A DNA stretch of 64,000 nucleotides from Amycolatopsis marina (GTDB taxonomy: Bacteria > Actinomycetota > Actinomycetes > Mycobacteriales > Pseudonocardiaceae): positions 186,001 to 250,000 of the forward strand of contig NZ_FOKG01000001.1 of NCBI RefSeq assembly GCF_900111885.1, written 5' to 3'. Within the stretch, counting starts at the first letter, position 1; each line of letters starts with the position of its first letter. The position numbers and the translations under genes were made by a program. Below are positions 24,681 through 32,855 of the stretch, in pieces. The notes below the pieces were generated by a model that was not told the DNA's origin, ran no database searches, and saw only the letters and a list, made by a program, of their open reading frames with translations.

Positions 24681-25292
24681 ATGCGGTGGCGGCGGTACGG
24701 CCCGGATGCGACTCTGCTCGACTGCGACTCGCTGGAGCAGATGAGCGCCGTACGTGCGGTGGTGTCCGCCGCGGGCCCGGAACACGTCACCGAACTGGTT
24801 CCCGGGGCCCGCAGCCTGTTGATCGCCAGCCGCGACGGCGAGCGCGGACTCGCCGCGATCCGCGCGCTCGTGGAGTCGGCGGATCTCGCCCACCCACCGA
24901 CGGTCGGTGGCCGGGAGGTCGTCCTCGACGTGCGCTACGACGGCGCGGACCTGGACCTGGTCGCCGAAACGGCAGGCATCGGCGTCGACGAGGTGGTCGA
25001 GTTGCACACCGGCGCGGAGTACCGGGTCGCCTTCACCGGTTTCGCACCGGGCTTCGGTTACCTCACGGGCCTCCCCGAGCCACTGCGCCAGGCAAGGCTG
25101 CGCACCCCCCGCACGAGTGTTCCCGCCGGATCGGTGGCGATAGCGGGTGAGTTCACCGGCGTCTACCCGCGGTCGTCGCCCGGTGGCTGGCGGCTTGTCG
25201 GCCATACCGAGGCCGTGCTGTTCGACCCACGTGCCGAACGGCCCGCCCTGCTCGCTCCCGGGGACACCGTGCGCTTCCGGAGCCTGCCGTGA
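24681..25292 (+). CDS. pxpB: 5-oxoprolinase subunit PxpB (KipI-like)
   Basis: A 203-residue subunit of the ATP-dependent 5-oxoprolinase PxpABC, which opens pyroglutamate to glutamate. The KipI-like domain shows EHVTELVPGARSLLI, EVVLDVRYDG, LHTGAEYRVAFTGFAPGFGYLTGLPEPL and PAGSVAIAGEFTGVYPRSSPGGW, the usual anchor motifs. It overlaps pxpC by 4 bp (GTGA). The third subunit PxpA (LamB/YcsF) is not in the window, so either it is elsewhere or this pair does something different. There is no clear ribosome site before ATG 24681. Confidence 0.92.
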   Translation: MRWRRYGPDATLLDCDSLEQMSAVRAVVSAAGPEHVTELVPGARSLLIASRDGERGLAAIRALVESADLAHPPTVGGREVVLDVRYDGADLDLVAETAGIGVDEVVELHTGAEYRVAFTGFAPGFGYLTGLPEPLRQARLRTPRTSVPAGSVAIAGEFTGVYPRSSPGGWRLVGHTEAVLFDPRAERPALLAPGDTVRFRSLP

Positions 25293-26149
25293 GGCGCGTG
25301 GAGATCCTCGATCCCGGCCCGAGCGCGCTGATCCAGGACCTGGGCAGGCCAGGGCACGCGCATCTGGGCGTACCGCCGTCCGGGGCGCTGGACCAGCCTG
25401 CCCTGCGGCTGGCGAACCGGCTGGTCGGCAACCCGGAGGGCGCGGCAGGGGTGGAAGCTCTCCTCGGCGGGCTCCGGCTGCGCGCGGACGTCTCCTGCAC
25501 GGTCGCGGTGACCGGCCCATCGGTGCCGGTGCTGATCGACGGCCGGGAGGTCGGCTCGCACGTGGCACTGCATCTGCGCCCGGCGCAAACGCTTGTGCTG
25601 GGCACGCCCGCGGCCGGTCTGCGCTGCTATCTGGCCGTGTCCGGCGGCATCGCCGCATCCGCCGAACTCGGCAGCCGGTCCACGGACGTGCTGTCCGGCA
25701 TCGGGCCCCCGCCACTGGAGGCGGGTGACCTGCTGGTTCTGGGCACGGACACCGGAGTACCGACCGGTGCGGACACGCTGGCGCCGCCGATCCCGAGGGC
25801 GGACCTGACGGTGCCCGTGCTGCTCGGTCCCCGCGACGACTGGTTCACCGGGCCAGCGGCAGCCCTCGCGACGACATGGACCGTCACCTCCGAATCCAAC
25901 CGCGTCGGCCTGCGACTCGACGGCACCGCACTGCGCCGGGCGCCCGAGCGGACGGACGCGGAACTGCCCAGCGAGGGCATCCTCACGGGCGCGATCCAGG
26001 TCCCGCCGAGCGGCCTGCCCGTGGTGTTTCTGGCCGATCACCCCACCACGGGCGGCTATCCAGTGGTCGCGGTGGCGCATCCGGACGCCCTGCCCGCCCT
26101 CGGACAGGCGCGGCCAGGAACCTCTGTGCGCTTCCGAACGTCATTCTGA
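25289..26149 (+). CDS. pxpC: 5-oxoprolinase subunit PxpC (KipA-like biotin-dependent carboxylase domain)
   Basis: The 286-residue partner of PxpB in 5-oxoproline hydrolysis. Landmarks are LDPGPSALIQDLGRPGHAHLGVPPSGALDQ-like sequence at the N-terminus (seen as ALIQDLGRPGHAHLG), FVGNPEGAAG-type NRLVGNPEGAAGVE, LRCYLAVSGGI, the TVTSESNRVGLRLDG segment and LPVVFLADHPTTGGYPV near the end. The GTG start lies inside the pxpB stop region (4-bp overlap), so translation is coupled. Confidence 0.93.
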   Translation: MRRVEILDPGPSALIQDLGRPGHAHLGVPPSGALDQPALRLANRLVGNPEGAAGVEALLGGLRLRADVSCTVAVTGPSVPVLIDGREVGSHVALHLRPAQTLVLGTPAAGLRCYLAVSGGIAASAELGSRSTDVLSGIGPPPLEAGDLLVLGTDTGVPTGADTLAPPIPRADLTVPVLLGPRDDWFTGPAAALATTWTVTSESNRVGLRLDGTALRRAPERTDAELPSEGILTGAIQVPPSGLPVVFLADHPTTGGYPVVAVAHPDALPALGQARPGTSVRFRTSF

Positions 26150-26151
26150 GT

Positions 26152-26565
26152 ATGGAAGAGGTCACGGTCAGCGGCGGAACGGGCGTCCTCGACGTCGTGG
26201 ACGGACTACCTCCGGCGAAGCGGCCCGAACTGGGGGCGAACCTGCGGATCGCGCTGGCCACCGGACAGATCCGCAAGCCGTTGCGCGACACGCTGAGGCC
26301 ACTGCTCGATCTGCTGACCGACGGCGAGTACGAACTCAGCGACGACACGTTCCTACCGCCGGGGAACTGGCCGTCCGTGGAGCACGCACGCGTCGAGTAC
26401 TACCGCTCGGCGATCCGGGCCGGCCACCGGCCGGCCGCTGTGCTGGTGGACCGCGCGGGCCATCCCGGGTACGTGCTGGACGGCCTGCACAAGGTCACCG
26501 CCTACCTCGCCGAGGACGTGACGCCGAGAGTGATCCGCATCCGCCGCATCCCGGCACCGGCCTGA
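26152..26565 (+). CDS. hypothetical protein, ParB/Srx-like motif
   Basis: A 137-residue protein of unknown function, starting 2 nt after pxpC and so probably in the same transcript. The C-terminal part, RAGHRPAAVLVDRAGHP followed by GYVLDGLHKVTAYL and PRVIRIRRI, resembles the ParB/sulfiredoxin nucleotide-binding pattern (variant of LDGHHR), which could mean nucleotide or phosphotransfer chemistry. The N-terminal ~70 residues are helical with LRIALATGQIRKPLRDTLRPLLDLL. The key His-His of ParB-type sites is only partly kept, so the assignment is weak. Confidence 0.7.
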   Translation: MEEVTVSGGTGVLDVVDGLPPAKRPELGANLRIALATGQIRKPLRDTLRPLLDLLTDGEYELSDDTFLPPGNWPSVEHARVEYYRSAIRAGHRPAAVLVDRAGHPGYVLDGLHKVTAYLAEDVTPRVIRIRRIPAPA

Positions 26566-26569
26566 CCGG

Positions 26570-27427
26570 TCAGGAGTACACGGACTCGTAGGCCTGCGCG
26601 ATCTCGGCGTGCACGGTGGTGGAGTCCTTCAGCGCCTCGCCGTCGAGGGTGTGCACCCGAGTCACCTTCCTCGCCGAGGAGGCGAGGAAGACGCCGTCGG
26701 CCGTGCGCAGGTCCTCGACCCGGAGTGGTTCGATCTTGGTGCTCCACCCCGCGCGCTCGGCTCCGCGGAACAACCCGGCCTGCGTCGTCCCCGGCAGGAT
26801 GCCGATGGTGGCGGGCGGCGTGTACAGCGTGCGGCCACGGGCGATCACGACCGTCGAGGTCGGCCCCTCCAGCACCGAGCCGTCGCCGGCGAGGAAAATG
26901 ACGTCCGAAGCCCCCCTGCGCGCGGCCTCGCGGCCCGCCGCCATGTTCACGGCGTAGGACAGGGACTTGGCACCCAGCAGCAGCCACGGCGCACGCTCGG
27001 CGAGCCCGGTGTCGACACCACGATCGAGGGTAATTGCCGCAACACCCTCGGTGCGGGCGCGGATCACCTTCTCATCGATCTCGAAACCGAGTGCGAATCC
27101 CGTTGGTGCCGCGGCGGGATCACCCTCGAGCCCCCGGGTGTAGACCAGCTTGAGCCCGAACTCCGCCGGCCCGCCACGCTCGACCCAGGTCTCGATCACC
27201 TTGTGCGACAAGCGTTCCCAGGTCGGACCATCGGGTTCGGGCAACTCGAGCATCGAGGCCGACCTGGCGAGCCGGTCCAGGTGCGGCCAGAGTTCCCTCG
27301 GCCTGCCGTCGACGACGAGGATCGTCTCGAAAATTCCGTCGCCACGCAGCAGACCGAGATCGTTGACCCGGATGTGGGCGGCGTCCGGGTCGGCCAGTGT
27401 TCCATCGGTGAAGGCGAGCACGCGCAT
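26570..27427 (-). CDS. pabC: class IV aminotransferase (aminodeoxychorismate lyase-like)
   Basis: A 285-residue PLP enzyme of fold type IV, homologous to Rv0812, which acts as 4-amino-4-deoxychorismate lyase in folate synthesis. It has the start VNDLGLLRGDGIFET typical of the family, the PLP lysine in LLGAKSLSYAVNMAAGREA (Lys154) and GSVLEGPTSTVVIARGRTLYTPP for phosphate and substrate binding. Branched-chain or D-amino acid aminotransferases share these motifs, so the substrate is not certain. ATG 27427 lies 7 nt after TAGTGT, suggesting a leaderless message. It is divergent from ygfZ. Confidence 0.85.
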   Translation of the reverse strand: MRVLAFTDGTLADPDAAHIRVNDLGLLRGDGIFETILVVDGRPRELWPHLDRLARSASMLELPEPDGPTWERLSHKVIETWVERGGPAEFGLKLVYTRGLEGDPAAAPTGFALGFEIDEKVIRARTEGVAAITLDRGVDTGLAERAPWLLLGAKSLSYAVNMAAGREAARRGASDVIFLAGDGSVLEGPTSTVVIARGRTLYTPPATIGILPGTTQAGLFRGAERAGWSTKIEPLRVEDLRTADGVFLASSARKVTRVHTLDGEALKDSTTVHAEIAQAYESVYS

Positions 27428-27434
27428 ACCCGTG

Positions 27435-27440
27435 ACACTA
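27435..27440 (-). promoter_or_regulatory. -10 box (TAGTGT) of the class IV aminotransferase gene
   Basis: On the minus strand TAGTGT ends 7 nt before the ATG at 27427, fitting leaderless expression. The opposing promoter of ygfZ lies in the same 72-bp gap. Confidence 0.5.
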
Positions 27441-27486
27441 CTCAGCCTTACGTGAATCGCGCCGGATGTGCCCAACCATCCTGGCC

Positions 27487-27492
27487 TACCAT
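27487..27492 (+). promoter_or_regulatory. -10 box (TACCAT) of ygfZ
   Basis: TACCAT ends 7 nt before the ATG at 27500, again leaderless geometry. The two divergent -10 boxes are only 46 bp apart, so their polymerases would compete for the same DNA. Confidence 0.55.
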
Positions 27493-27499
27493 CGAATAC

Positions 27500-28627
27500 A
27501 TGAGCTATCACTCGCCCCTGCTGGAGCTGCCCGGATCAATCGCGGCACCAGAAGGCCATCCCGATGAGGGCGTGCCGTGGCACTGGGGTGATCCGTTCGC
27601 CGAACAGCGCACCGCCGTGCGCTCAGCCGCCGTCGTGGACCGCTCGTACCGGGAGGTCCTCGCGGTGCGGGGAGAGGAGCGGCTGTCCTGGCTGCACCTG
27701 GTGATCTCCCAGCACGTCACCGGGCTCGCGGAGGACAGCGGCACCGAGGCCCTCGTGCTGGACAGCTACGGCCGGATCGAGTCGCATCTGGTCCTGGCAC
27801 ACGTCGGCGGTGCGGTCTACCTGGACACCATGCCGGGGGCGGAGATCACCAGCGCGCTGCCGAAGGGCGGCCCGCAGAGCCCGCTCGAGTACTTCGAGGC
27901 GATGAAGTTCTGGTCCAAGGTGGAGATCTCCGACGTCACGGACGAACTCGCCACTCTCACCCTGCTCGGCCCCGAGATCCCGGGCATCCTCACCGCACTG
28001 GACATCGAACTGGGCGAGGAGCCGTACAGCGTCACGGCGTTCCCCGGCGGTTTCGCCCGCCGCATGCCCTGGCCCGGCCGCAGCAGCGTGGACCTGCTCG
28101 TCCCGCGCGGCGAGGTGGTGCGCTGGTGGACGCGGATCACCGATGCGGGTGCACGACCGGTGGGCAGCTGGACGTTCGAAGCGTTGCGGGTCGAGTCCCT
28201 GCGCCCCCGTCTCGGCATGGACACCGACGAGCGAACGATCCCGCACGAGGTCAACTGGATCGGCTCGGCGGCGCACGTGGCCAAGGGCTGCTACCGGGGG
28301 CAGGAGACGGTGTCGAAGGTGCACAACGTCGGCAGGCCGCCCCGGCACCTGTTGCTGCTGCACCTGGACGGTTCCCCGGAGATCACCCCGGAGACGGGCG
28401 ACCCGGTGAAACTCGGTGATCGCACCGTGGGCCGTGTCGGCAGCGTGGTCCAGCACCACGAACTCGGCCCGATCGCACTGGCGCTGGTGAAACGCTCCGC
28501 CCCGGTGGACGCGGAGTTCCTCACCGGCACGGAGGACCGGGTCGTGCAGGCCGCGGTCGACCCCGACTCCGTTCCGGAGGAGGGCGAGGCGCCCGGCCGG
28601 GCCGCGGCCAAGTCCCTGCGGGGCTGA
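27500..28627 (+). CDS. ygfZ: YgfZ/GcvT-like folate-binding Fe-S protein
   Basis: A 375-residue tetrahydrofolate-dependent protein of the YgfZ family, which helps mature or repair certain Fe-S enzymes and affects tRNA modification. The GcvT-like fold includes VDRSYREVLAVRGEERLSWLH, a central LTLLGPEIPGIL, and the diagnostic KGCYRGQET (near residue 261) with its conserved Cys. The C-terminal part has GDRTVGRVGSVVQH. It is the homolog of mycobacterial Rv0811-region folate-binding protein genes, and lies between the ADC-lyase-like gene and rsiG-like gene. Confidence 0.93.
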   Translation: MSYHSPLLELPGSIAAPEGHPDEGVPWHWGDPFAEQRTAVRSAAVVDRSYREVLAVRGEERLSWLHLVISQHVTGLAEDSGTEALVLDSYGRIESHLVLAHVGGAVYLDTMPGAEITSALPKGGPQSPLEYFEAMKFWSKVEISDVTDELATLTLLGPEIPGILTALDIELGEEPYSVTAFPGGFARRMPWPGRSSVDLLVPRGEVVRWWTRITDAGARPVGSWTFEALRVESLRPRLGMDTDERTIPHEVNWIGSAAHVAKGCYRGQETVSKVHNVGRPPRHLLLLHLDGSPEITPETGDPVKLGDRTVGRVGSVVQHHELGPIALALVKRSAPVDAEFLTGTEDRVVQAAVDPDSVPEEGEAPGRAAAKSLRG

Positions 28628-28707
28628 CCGGACGGGGCGCGTTTCAGACAGCGGCTGAGGGTGGTTCAGACAACCAGCCCTGGCGCACCCAACCGATGTA
28701 GAGCAGG

Positions 28708-29283
28708 ATGGCGACCGTGATCGAAGTCCGGCCCGGTGGGCGTCGACGTATCGACCGCGTCCTCGACGCCGACTACGTGCGCGACCTCGGCGAGCTCGCG
28801 CTCACCACCCTGCGCGAACGCCGGAACGAGGCGGCGCAGGAGGAGACGGATCTGTCCTACCTGCGCAGACTGCTGCACGCCCGGATCGACATCGTCCTTG
28901 CCGAGCAGGCACGGCGCACCTCGGGCGGGCGCAGCGTGGTCGACCAGCTGGCCACGATCCTCGCCGACAACGCGCTCGGCCCGGCCAACGGTTCCGGCAG
29001 GCATCAGCCGTTGGAGCCCTCCCGTGCCGGTGACCACAGGAGGCAGGCCGAGGCACTGGTCGGGGACTCGGACCTGTCCGACGTCACCTCGTTGAGCGAT
29101 GACAAACTGCTCGGGACCCTGGCCGATTACCGCGAGCAGGAAGTATCGGTCTCGCAGCGGCGCCGCGAGGTGCAGTGCGTGGTGGACACCATCAACGCCG
29201 AGATCGCCGGCCGGTACGCGCAGGGCACGGCGTCGGTCGACGAGCTGATCAGCCGCGAACGCGGCTGGCCCGGAAAGGAATAG
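28708..29283 (+). CDS. rsiG: RsiG-family c-di-GMP-binding anti-sigma factor
   Basis: A 191-residue all-helical protein matching RsiG, the Streptomyces anti-sigma that binds sigma-WhiG when loaded with cyclic di-GMP. The signature E-x3-S-x2-R-x3-Q-x3-D occurs in full in a C-terminal helix (E145, S149, R152, Q156, D160) and with His for Gln in an N-terminal helix (E46, S50, R53, H57, D61), the expected two-helix ligand site. A low-complexity linker separates them. No WhiG-type sigma gene is in the window, so its target is unknown. ATG 28708 is used; GTG 28717 has AGGATGG upstream and is an alternative. Confidence 0.82.
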   Translation: MATVIEVRPGGRRRIDRVLDADYVRDLGELALTTLRERRNEAAQEETDLSYLRRLLHARIDIVLAEQARRTSGGRSVVDQLATILADNALGPANGSGRHQPLEPSRAGDHRRQAEALVGDSDLSDVTSLSDDKLLGTLADYREQEVSVSQRRREVQCVVDTINAEIAGRYAQGTASVDELISRERGWPGKE

Positions 29284-29357
29284 TTACAGCGTCGCCGAAC
29301 TTGCAACCAGGTAGTCCCACCATGCGCGCTTAGCCGAGAAGGAACAGTTACACCCCG

Positions 29358-30380
29358 TTGAACACCTCAAGTCTCACCGCAGCGGCCAATCCTGCCCTGG
29401 TCGAGGTTGTCCGCTCCGGTTTCGTGGAGAGCGTGCACCACGGTGCCCTCGTGATCACCAACCCCGACGGGTCGGTTCGCACCGCCGTCGGCGACGTCGA
29501 CATCCCGGTCTTTCCCCGGTCGTCGAACAAGCCGTTGCAGGCGCTCGGCATGCTCAGGGCCGGTCTGGAGATCGGCGACGCCGACCTGGCGCTGGCCTGC
29601 GCCTCGCACAACGGCGAACCCGGCCACATCGACCGGACACTGACGTTGCTCGCCGCGCACGGTCTCGACGAGCAGACGCTGCACTGTCCGCCGGACTATC
29701 CGCTGCACGAGGCGAGCAGGGTGGCCGCGATCCGCGACTGGCCCGGCAAGCGCAGGGCGGCGATGAACTGCTCCGGCAAGCACGCAGGCATGGTCGTCAC
29801 CTGCGCCCAGCGCGGGTGGCCGCTCGAGAACTACGAGGACGCGGGACACGAACTCCAGCAGGTCATCGCCGAAACGGTCGCCGAGCTCACCGGTGACCCG
29901 ATCGCCGCGACCGCGGTGGACGGCTGCGGCGCACCGCTGTTCGCCTTCTCCCTGACCGGCCTCGCCCGCGCGTTCGGCAGGCTCGTCACCGCAGGGGAAG
30001 GCCCCGAACGACGTGTCGCCGACGCCATGCGGGCGCACCCGTGGCTGGTGGCGGGTACGGGCCGCGAGGACACGTTGCTGATGCTCACCGTGGAAGGCCT
30101 GTTGGCCAAGGGCGGCGCGGAAGGAGTGCATGCGATCGCGCTGCCGGACGGCACGGCCATCGCCCTGAAGGTGGACGACGGAGCGCAGCGACCGCGCAAT
30201 CCCCTGCTGGTCGCGGCGCTCGACGCGCTCGGCGCGCTACCGGACAACCCGGCGGCCCGGTCCGTCCTCGACGGACTCGGCCGGGGCGACGGCGAGGTTC
30301 TCGGCGGTGGGCTACCGGTCGGCGAGCTGCGCCCGACCGATCAGTTGAGGCGTTCCCTCGAGGCGAGCTCGCTCCAGTAG
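29358..30380 (+). CDS. asparaginase II-family amidohydrolase
   Basis: A 340-residue protein of the L-asparaginase II (Rhizobium-type) family, which hydrolyses asparagine to aspartate and ammonia. Family landmarks are the VFPRSSNKPLQALGML segment, LACASHNGEPGHI, the RRAAMNCSGKHAGMV motif with catalytic Ser/Lys/Cys residues, and AVDGCGAPLFAFSLTGLA. The TTG start at 29358 is the best fit for the family N-terminus but lacks a strong ribosome site. Its 3' end overlaps the convergent gene by 40 bp, so their transcripts may interfere. Confidence 0.92.
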   Translation: MNTSSLTAAANPALVEVVRSGFVESVHHGALVITNPDGSVRTAVGDVDIPVFPRSSNKPLQALGMLRAGLEIGDADLALACASHNGEPGHIDRTLTLLAAHGLDEQTLHCPPDYPLHEASRVAAIRDWPGKRRAAMNCSGKHAGMVVTCAQRGWPLENYEDAGHELQQVIAETVAELTGDPIAATAVDGCGAPLFAFSLTGLARAFGRLVTAGEGPERRVADAMRAHPWLVAGTGREDTLLMLTVEGLLAKGGAEGVHAIALPDGTAIALKVDDGAQRPRNPLLVAALDALGALPDNPAARSVLDGLGRGDGEVLGGGLPVGELRPTDQLRRSLEASSLQ

Positions 30381-31246
30381 TCCCGCAGATCCTGGAACAA
30401 CTCGGCGAGTTCCTCGACGTCGCCGGTACGCAGCGAGTCGAGGATCCGGTGCACCTCCTCCGCGGAGGTGTCCGTGTCCAGGATGGGGTCGGAGATCAGC
30501 TGCACCAGGCCGCCGTAGTCCAACTCGACAGCGGAGTCGTCGTGGAAATGCTCCAGCCAGCGACCGGTCTCCGCGAGCACCCTGCCGGGGCCCGAGTCGC
30601 CGATGCTGTTCTCCACCAGCTTCCGCGCCTCGGAGACGCGCCTGCGTGCGTCCGCCATCGCCACCCGCCAGGACAGCTCCCGCTGCGGGTCGTGACGTCC
30701 TGAGCCCAACACCAGGCGCCGCTCATCCGGATCGACCAGGGCGAACCACGGCAGCGGAACGGTCCACGTGGTGGAAAGCACGTGCATGGCCGAACGGTGC
30801 AGGTCGCCAAGCGCGGCGCTGGTGCGTGCCCGGACCGACTCGACACTGACGCCGCCCGCGTTGAGCACGGAATCGCGCAGTGTCGGGTGCGCGTCGCCGA
30901 CGAAGCTGGCGAGCGCCGCGGCCGAACGGGCCCGTAGTTCGAGTGGGCAGACGAGCGGTCCTGGACCGACTGTCACATCCGGACTCGCCGGCACCTCGGC
31001 CGGATCCAGCACCAGCACGTCGGTGGTGGTACTCGGCGCGGCCCTGCCGTCGGCGAGTTCGGCAGGCAGGAGCCGGGCAGGAGCGGCGGTCTGTGACTTG
31101 AGCCACATGAGCTGCTCGCGTTCCCCGGCGGACGCCCTGGTCAGCTGGGCAGTCTCGACAGCCTTGACCAGCCGCGGGTCCGGCGGGTCGCCGAACGCTG
31201 AGAGTGGCTCGTACACCCGCAAGTACGCCACGAACGGTCGAAGCAC
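30341..31246 (-). CDS. conserved hypothetical protein
   Basis: A 301-residue protein of unknown function, probably cytoplasmic. It has an N-terminal VLRPFVAYLRVYEPLSAFG, a middle region with PLVCPLELRARSAAALASFV and SWRVAMADARRRVSEARKLVENSIGD, and a helical, acidic C-terminus LDYGGLVQLISDPILDTD and SLRTGDVEELAELFQDLR. The GTG at 31246 is chosen because it begins the conserved-looking part; a longer frame extends upstream to 31399. The place corresponds to Rv0811c in mycobacteria. No catalytic motif was recognised. Confidence 0.78.
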   Translation of the reverse strand: MLRPFVAYLRVYEPLSAFGDPPDPRLVKAVETAQLTRASAGEREQLMWLKSQTAAPARLLPAELADGRAAPSTTTDVLVLDPAEVPASPDVTVGPGPLVCPLELRARSAAALASFVGDAHPTLRDSVLNAGGVSVESVRARTSAALGDLHRSAMHVLSTTWTVPLPWFALVDPDERRLVLGSGRHDPQRELSWRVAMADARRRVSEARKLVENSIGDSGPGRVLAETGRWLEHFHDDSAVELDYGGLVQLISDPILDTDTSAEEVHRILDSLRTGDVEELAELFQDLRDYWSELASRERLN

Positions 31247-31500
31247 AGGAGAATCGTGGCACGTGCGCCGTGGATGGCAACCACCGGCTTGCCGCATCGC
31301 GTGCCGGACGAGCGGGCGCCCCGAGTGGCACTGTCCGCGACCGGAGGGCAACCCGTCGAGGGTGTCGGATCCCGCACACCGTGCCGCATCGCGTCCCACC
31401 CCCGGGACACGGTACGGTGGTCGGAGGAAATAGTTGTCGAGACGATGCGGGGCCGCCGATTTCCCCCGGCCGCCCCGCCCCTGTGCGAGGGGGTCGAGCC

Positions 31501-31686
31501 ATGGGGCGCGGCCGAGCTAAGGCCAAGCAGACGAAGGTGGCCCGGGAGCTCAAGTACAGCACTCCCACCACGGACTTCGATGCATTACAGCGAGAGCTGT
31601 CCGGTAGCTCCTCCGGTGACCAGCACGAGGACGAGCGGCGGGACGAAGACCCGTACGACGACGGATACGACGAGTACCGGCGTTGA
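31501..31686 (+). CDS. DUF3073 small acidic-tailed protein
   Basis: A 61-residue protein of the DUF3073 family, conserved in actinobacteria and matching Rv0810c by position. It has a basic N-terminus MGRGRAKAKQTKVARELKYSTPTTD, likely to bind nucleic acid or ribosomes, and an acidic tail DERRDEDPYDDGYDEYR. The ATG at 31501 follows GAGGGGG. Function is unknown. A terminator hairpin lies 14 bp after the stop. Confidence 0.92.
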   Translation: MGRGRAKAKQTKVARELKYSTPTTDFDALQRELSGSSSGDQHEDERRDEDPYDDGYDEYRR

Positions 31687-31699
31687 CGGACGCGGAACA

Positions 31700-31738
31700 C
31701 GAGGGTGGGCGCTGGGTGAACCCCAGACCCCACCCTCG
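31700..31738 (+). terminator. terminator of the DUF3073 gene
   Basis: CGAGGGTGGG (31700-31709) pairs with CCCACCCTCG (31729-31738), with an inner CTGGG/CCCAG helix, and TTTCGTG follows. Confidence 0.8.
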
Positions 31739-31896
31739 AGTTTCGTGTGTCTTCTGGCCATCTGTCCTCCGATGGTCAGGTGTGAGCGGACACGGTAAGG
31801 AGCCTGTTGGTGAAGGGAGCTTGTGGCGATGGTGCCCCCTGGAACGCGCGCGGCGTAGCCCACGAGCGGCGAGGTGGGGCGAATTACTCGCGATGG

Positions 31897-31906
31897 TGAG
31901 TACTCA
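31897..31906. promoter_or_regulatory. TGAGTACTCA operator-like palindrome
   Basis: A perfect 10-bp palindrome, with ACTCG 6 bp before it and TGAGT 4 bp after it, forms a pseudo-symmetric block 70 bp before the 3-hydroxyacyl-CoA dehydrogenase gene. Such blocks are common binding sites of TetR-type regulators of fatty-acid genes; the regulator is not in the window. Confidence 0.4.
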
Positions 31907-31972
31907 TGCGTGAGTCCGAGCCCCGCCGAGTCGATCGTGACGTGCGTTTGCCAGCGAACATTAAGGAGCGCA

Positions 31973-32833
31973 GTGCCTGATATTCAGCGGGTAGGTGTGG
32001 TCGGTGCGGGCCTGATGGGCTCGGGTATCGCCGAGGTGCACGCCAAGGCCGGGCTCGATGTGACGATCACCGAGGTCAACCAGCCTGCGCTCGACGCGGG
32101 GCGGGCGCGGATCGAGAAGTCCCTGCAACGCGGCGTGCGCAACGGCAAGCTGTCCGAGGCCGACGCCGAGGCAGCACTTGGCCGGTTGAGCTTCACCACC
32201 GATCTGGAGGCGTTCAGCGACCGGGACCTGGTGGTCGAGGCCGTGCTCGAACAGGAGCAGGCCAAGGTCGAGGTCTTCAGTTCGCTCGACAAGGTGGTCC
32301 GGCGCGAGGACGCGATCTTCGCCTCGAACACGTCCTCCATCCCGATCATGAAGCTGGGCATGGCCACGAGCCGGCCCGAGCAGGTGGTCGGCATTCACTT
32401 CTTCAACCCGGTTCCGGTTCTGCCGCTGGTGGAGCTGGTGCCATCCCTGCTCACCGGCGAGGAAACGATCCAGCGTGCCGACGCGCACGTCACCGGTGCG
32501 TTGAGCAAGACCGTGATCCGCTCGCAGGACCGCGCCGGGTTCATCGTGAACTCCCTGCTGGTGCCCTACCTGCTCTCGGCCATCCGGATGATCGAGAGCG
32601 GCTTCGCCTCGGCCGAGGACATCGACCGGGGTATGGAGCTCGGCACCGCGCACCCGATGGGTCCGCTGCGCCTTTCCGATCTGATCGGACTCGACACGAT
32701 CAAGGCGATCGCCGACTCCATGTACGCCGAGTTCAAGGAGCCGCTGTACTCGGCGCCGCCGCTGTTGCTGCGCATGGTCGACGCCGGCCTGCTCGGCAAG
32801 AAGACCGGTCGCGGGTTCTACAGCTACTCCTGA
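31973..32833 (+). CDS. 3-hydroxybutyryl-CoA dehydrogenase
   Basis: A 286-residue NAD(P)-dependent dehydrogenase interconverting acetoacetyl-CoA and 3-hydroxybutyryl-CoA. The Rossmann motif is VGVVGAGLMGSGIAEVHAKAG, the catalytic region FASNTSSIPI and GIHFFNPVPVLPLVELV carries the active His, and the C-terminal domain has DRAGFIVNSLLVPYL and a terminal KKTGRGFYSYS. AAGGAG lies 6 nt before GTG 31973. It would serve in fatty acid oxidation or in butanoate/PHB metabolism; similar mycobacterial genes are named fadB2. Confidence 0.95.
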   Translation: MPDIQRVGVVGAGLMGSGIAEVHAKAGLDVTITEVNQPALDAGRARIEKSLQRGVRNGKLSEADAEAALGRLSFTTDLEAFSDRDLVVEAVLEQEQAKVEVFSSLDKVVRREDAIFASNTSSIPIMKLGMATSRPEQVVGIHFFNPVPVLPLVELVPSLLTGEETIQRADAHVTGALSKTVIRSQDRAGFIVNSLLVPYLLSAIRMIESGFASAEDIDRGMELGTAHPMGPLRLSDLIGLDTIKAIADSMYAEFKEPLYSAPPLLLRMVDAGLLGKKTGRGFYSYS

Positions 32834-32855
32834 CCACACGACGAGGGGGACGCCC

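Noticed and set aside
29281-29357. Similar GTTACA-containing stretches at 29284 and 29347
   Set aside because: Only a short match (AGTTACA plus scattered bases); probably chance.
31290-31394. Direct repeat TGCCGCATCGCGT (31290 and 31382)
   Set aside because: Thirteen bases in high-GC DNA, 92 bp apart and not in phase; weak evidence for a regulatory role.
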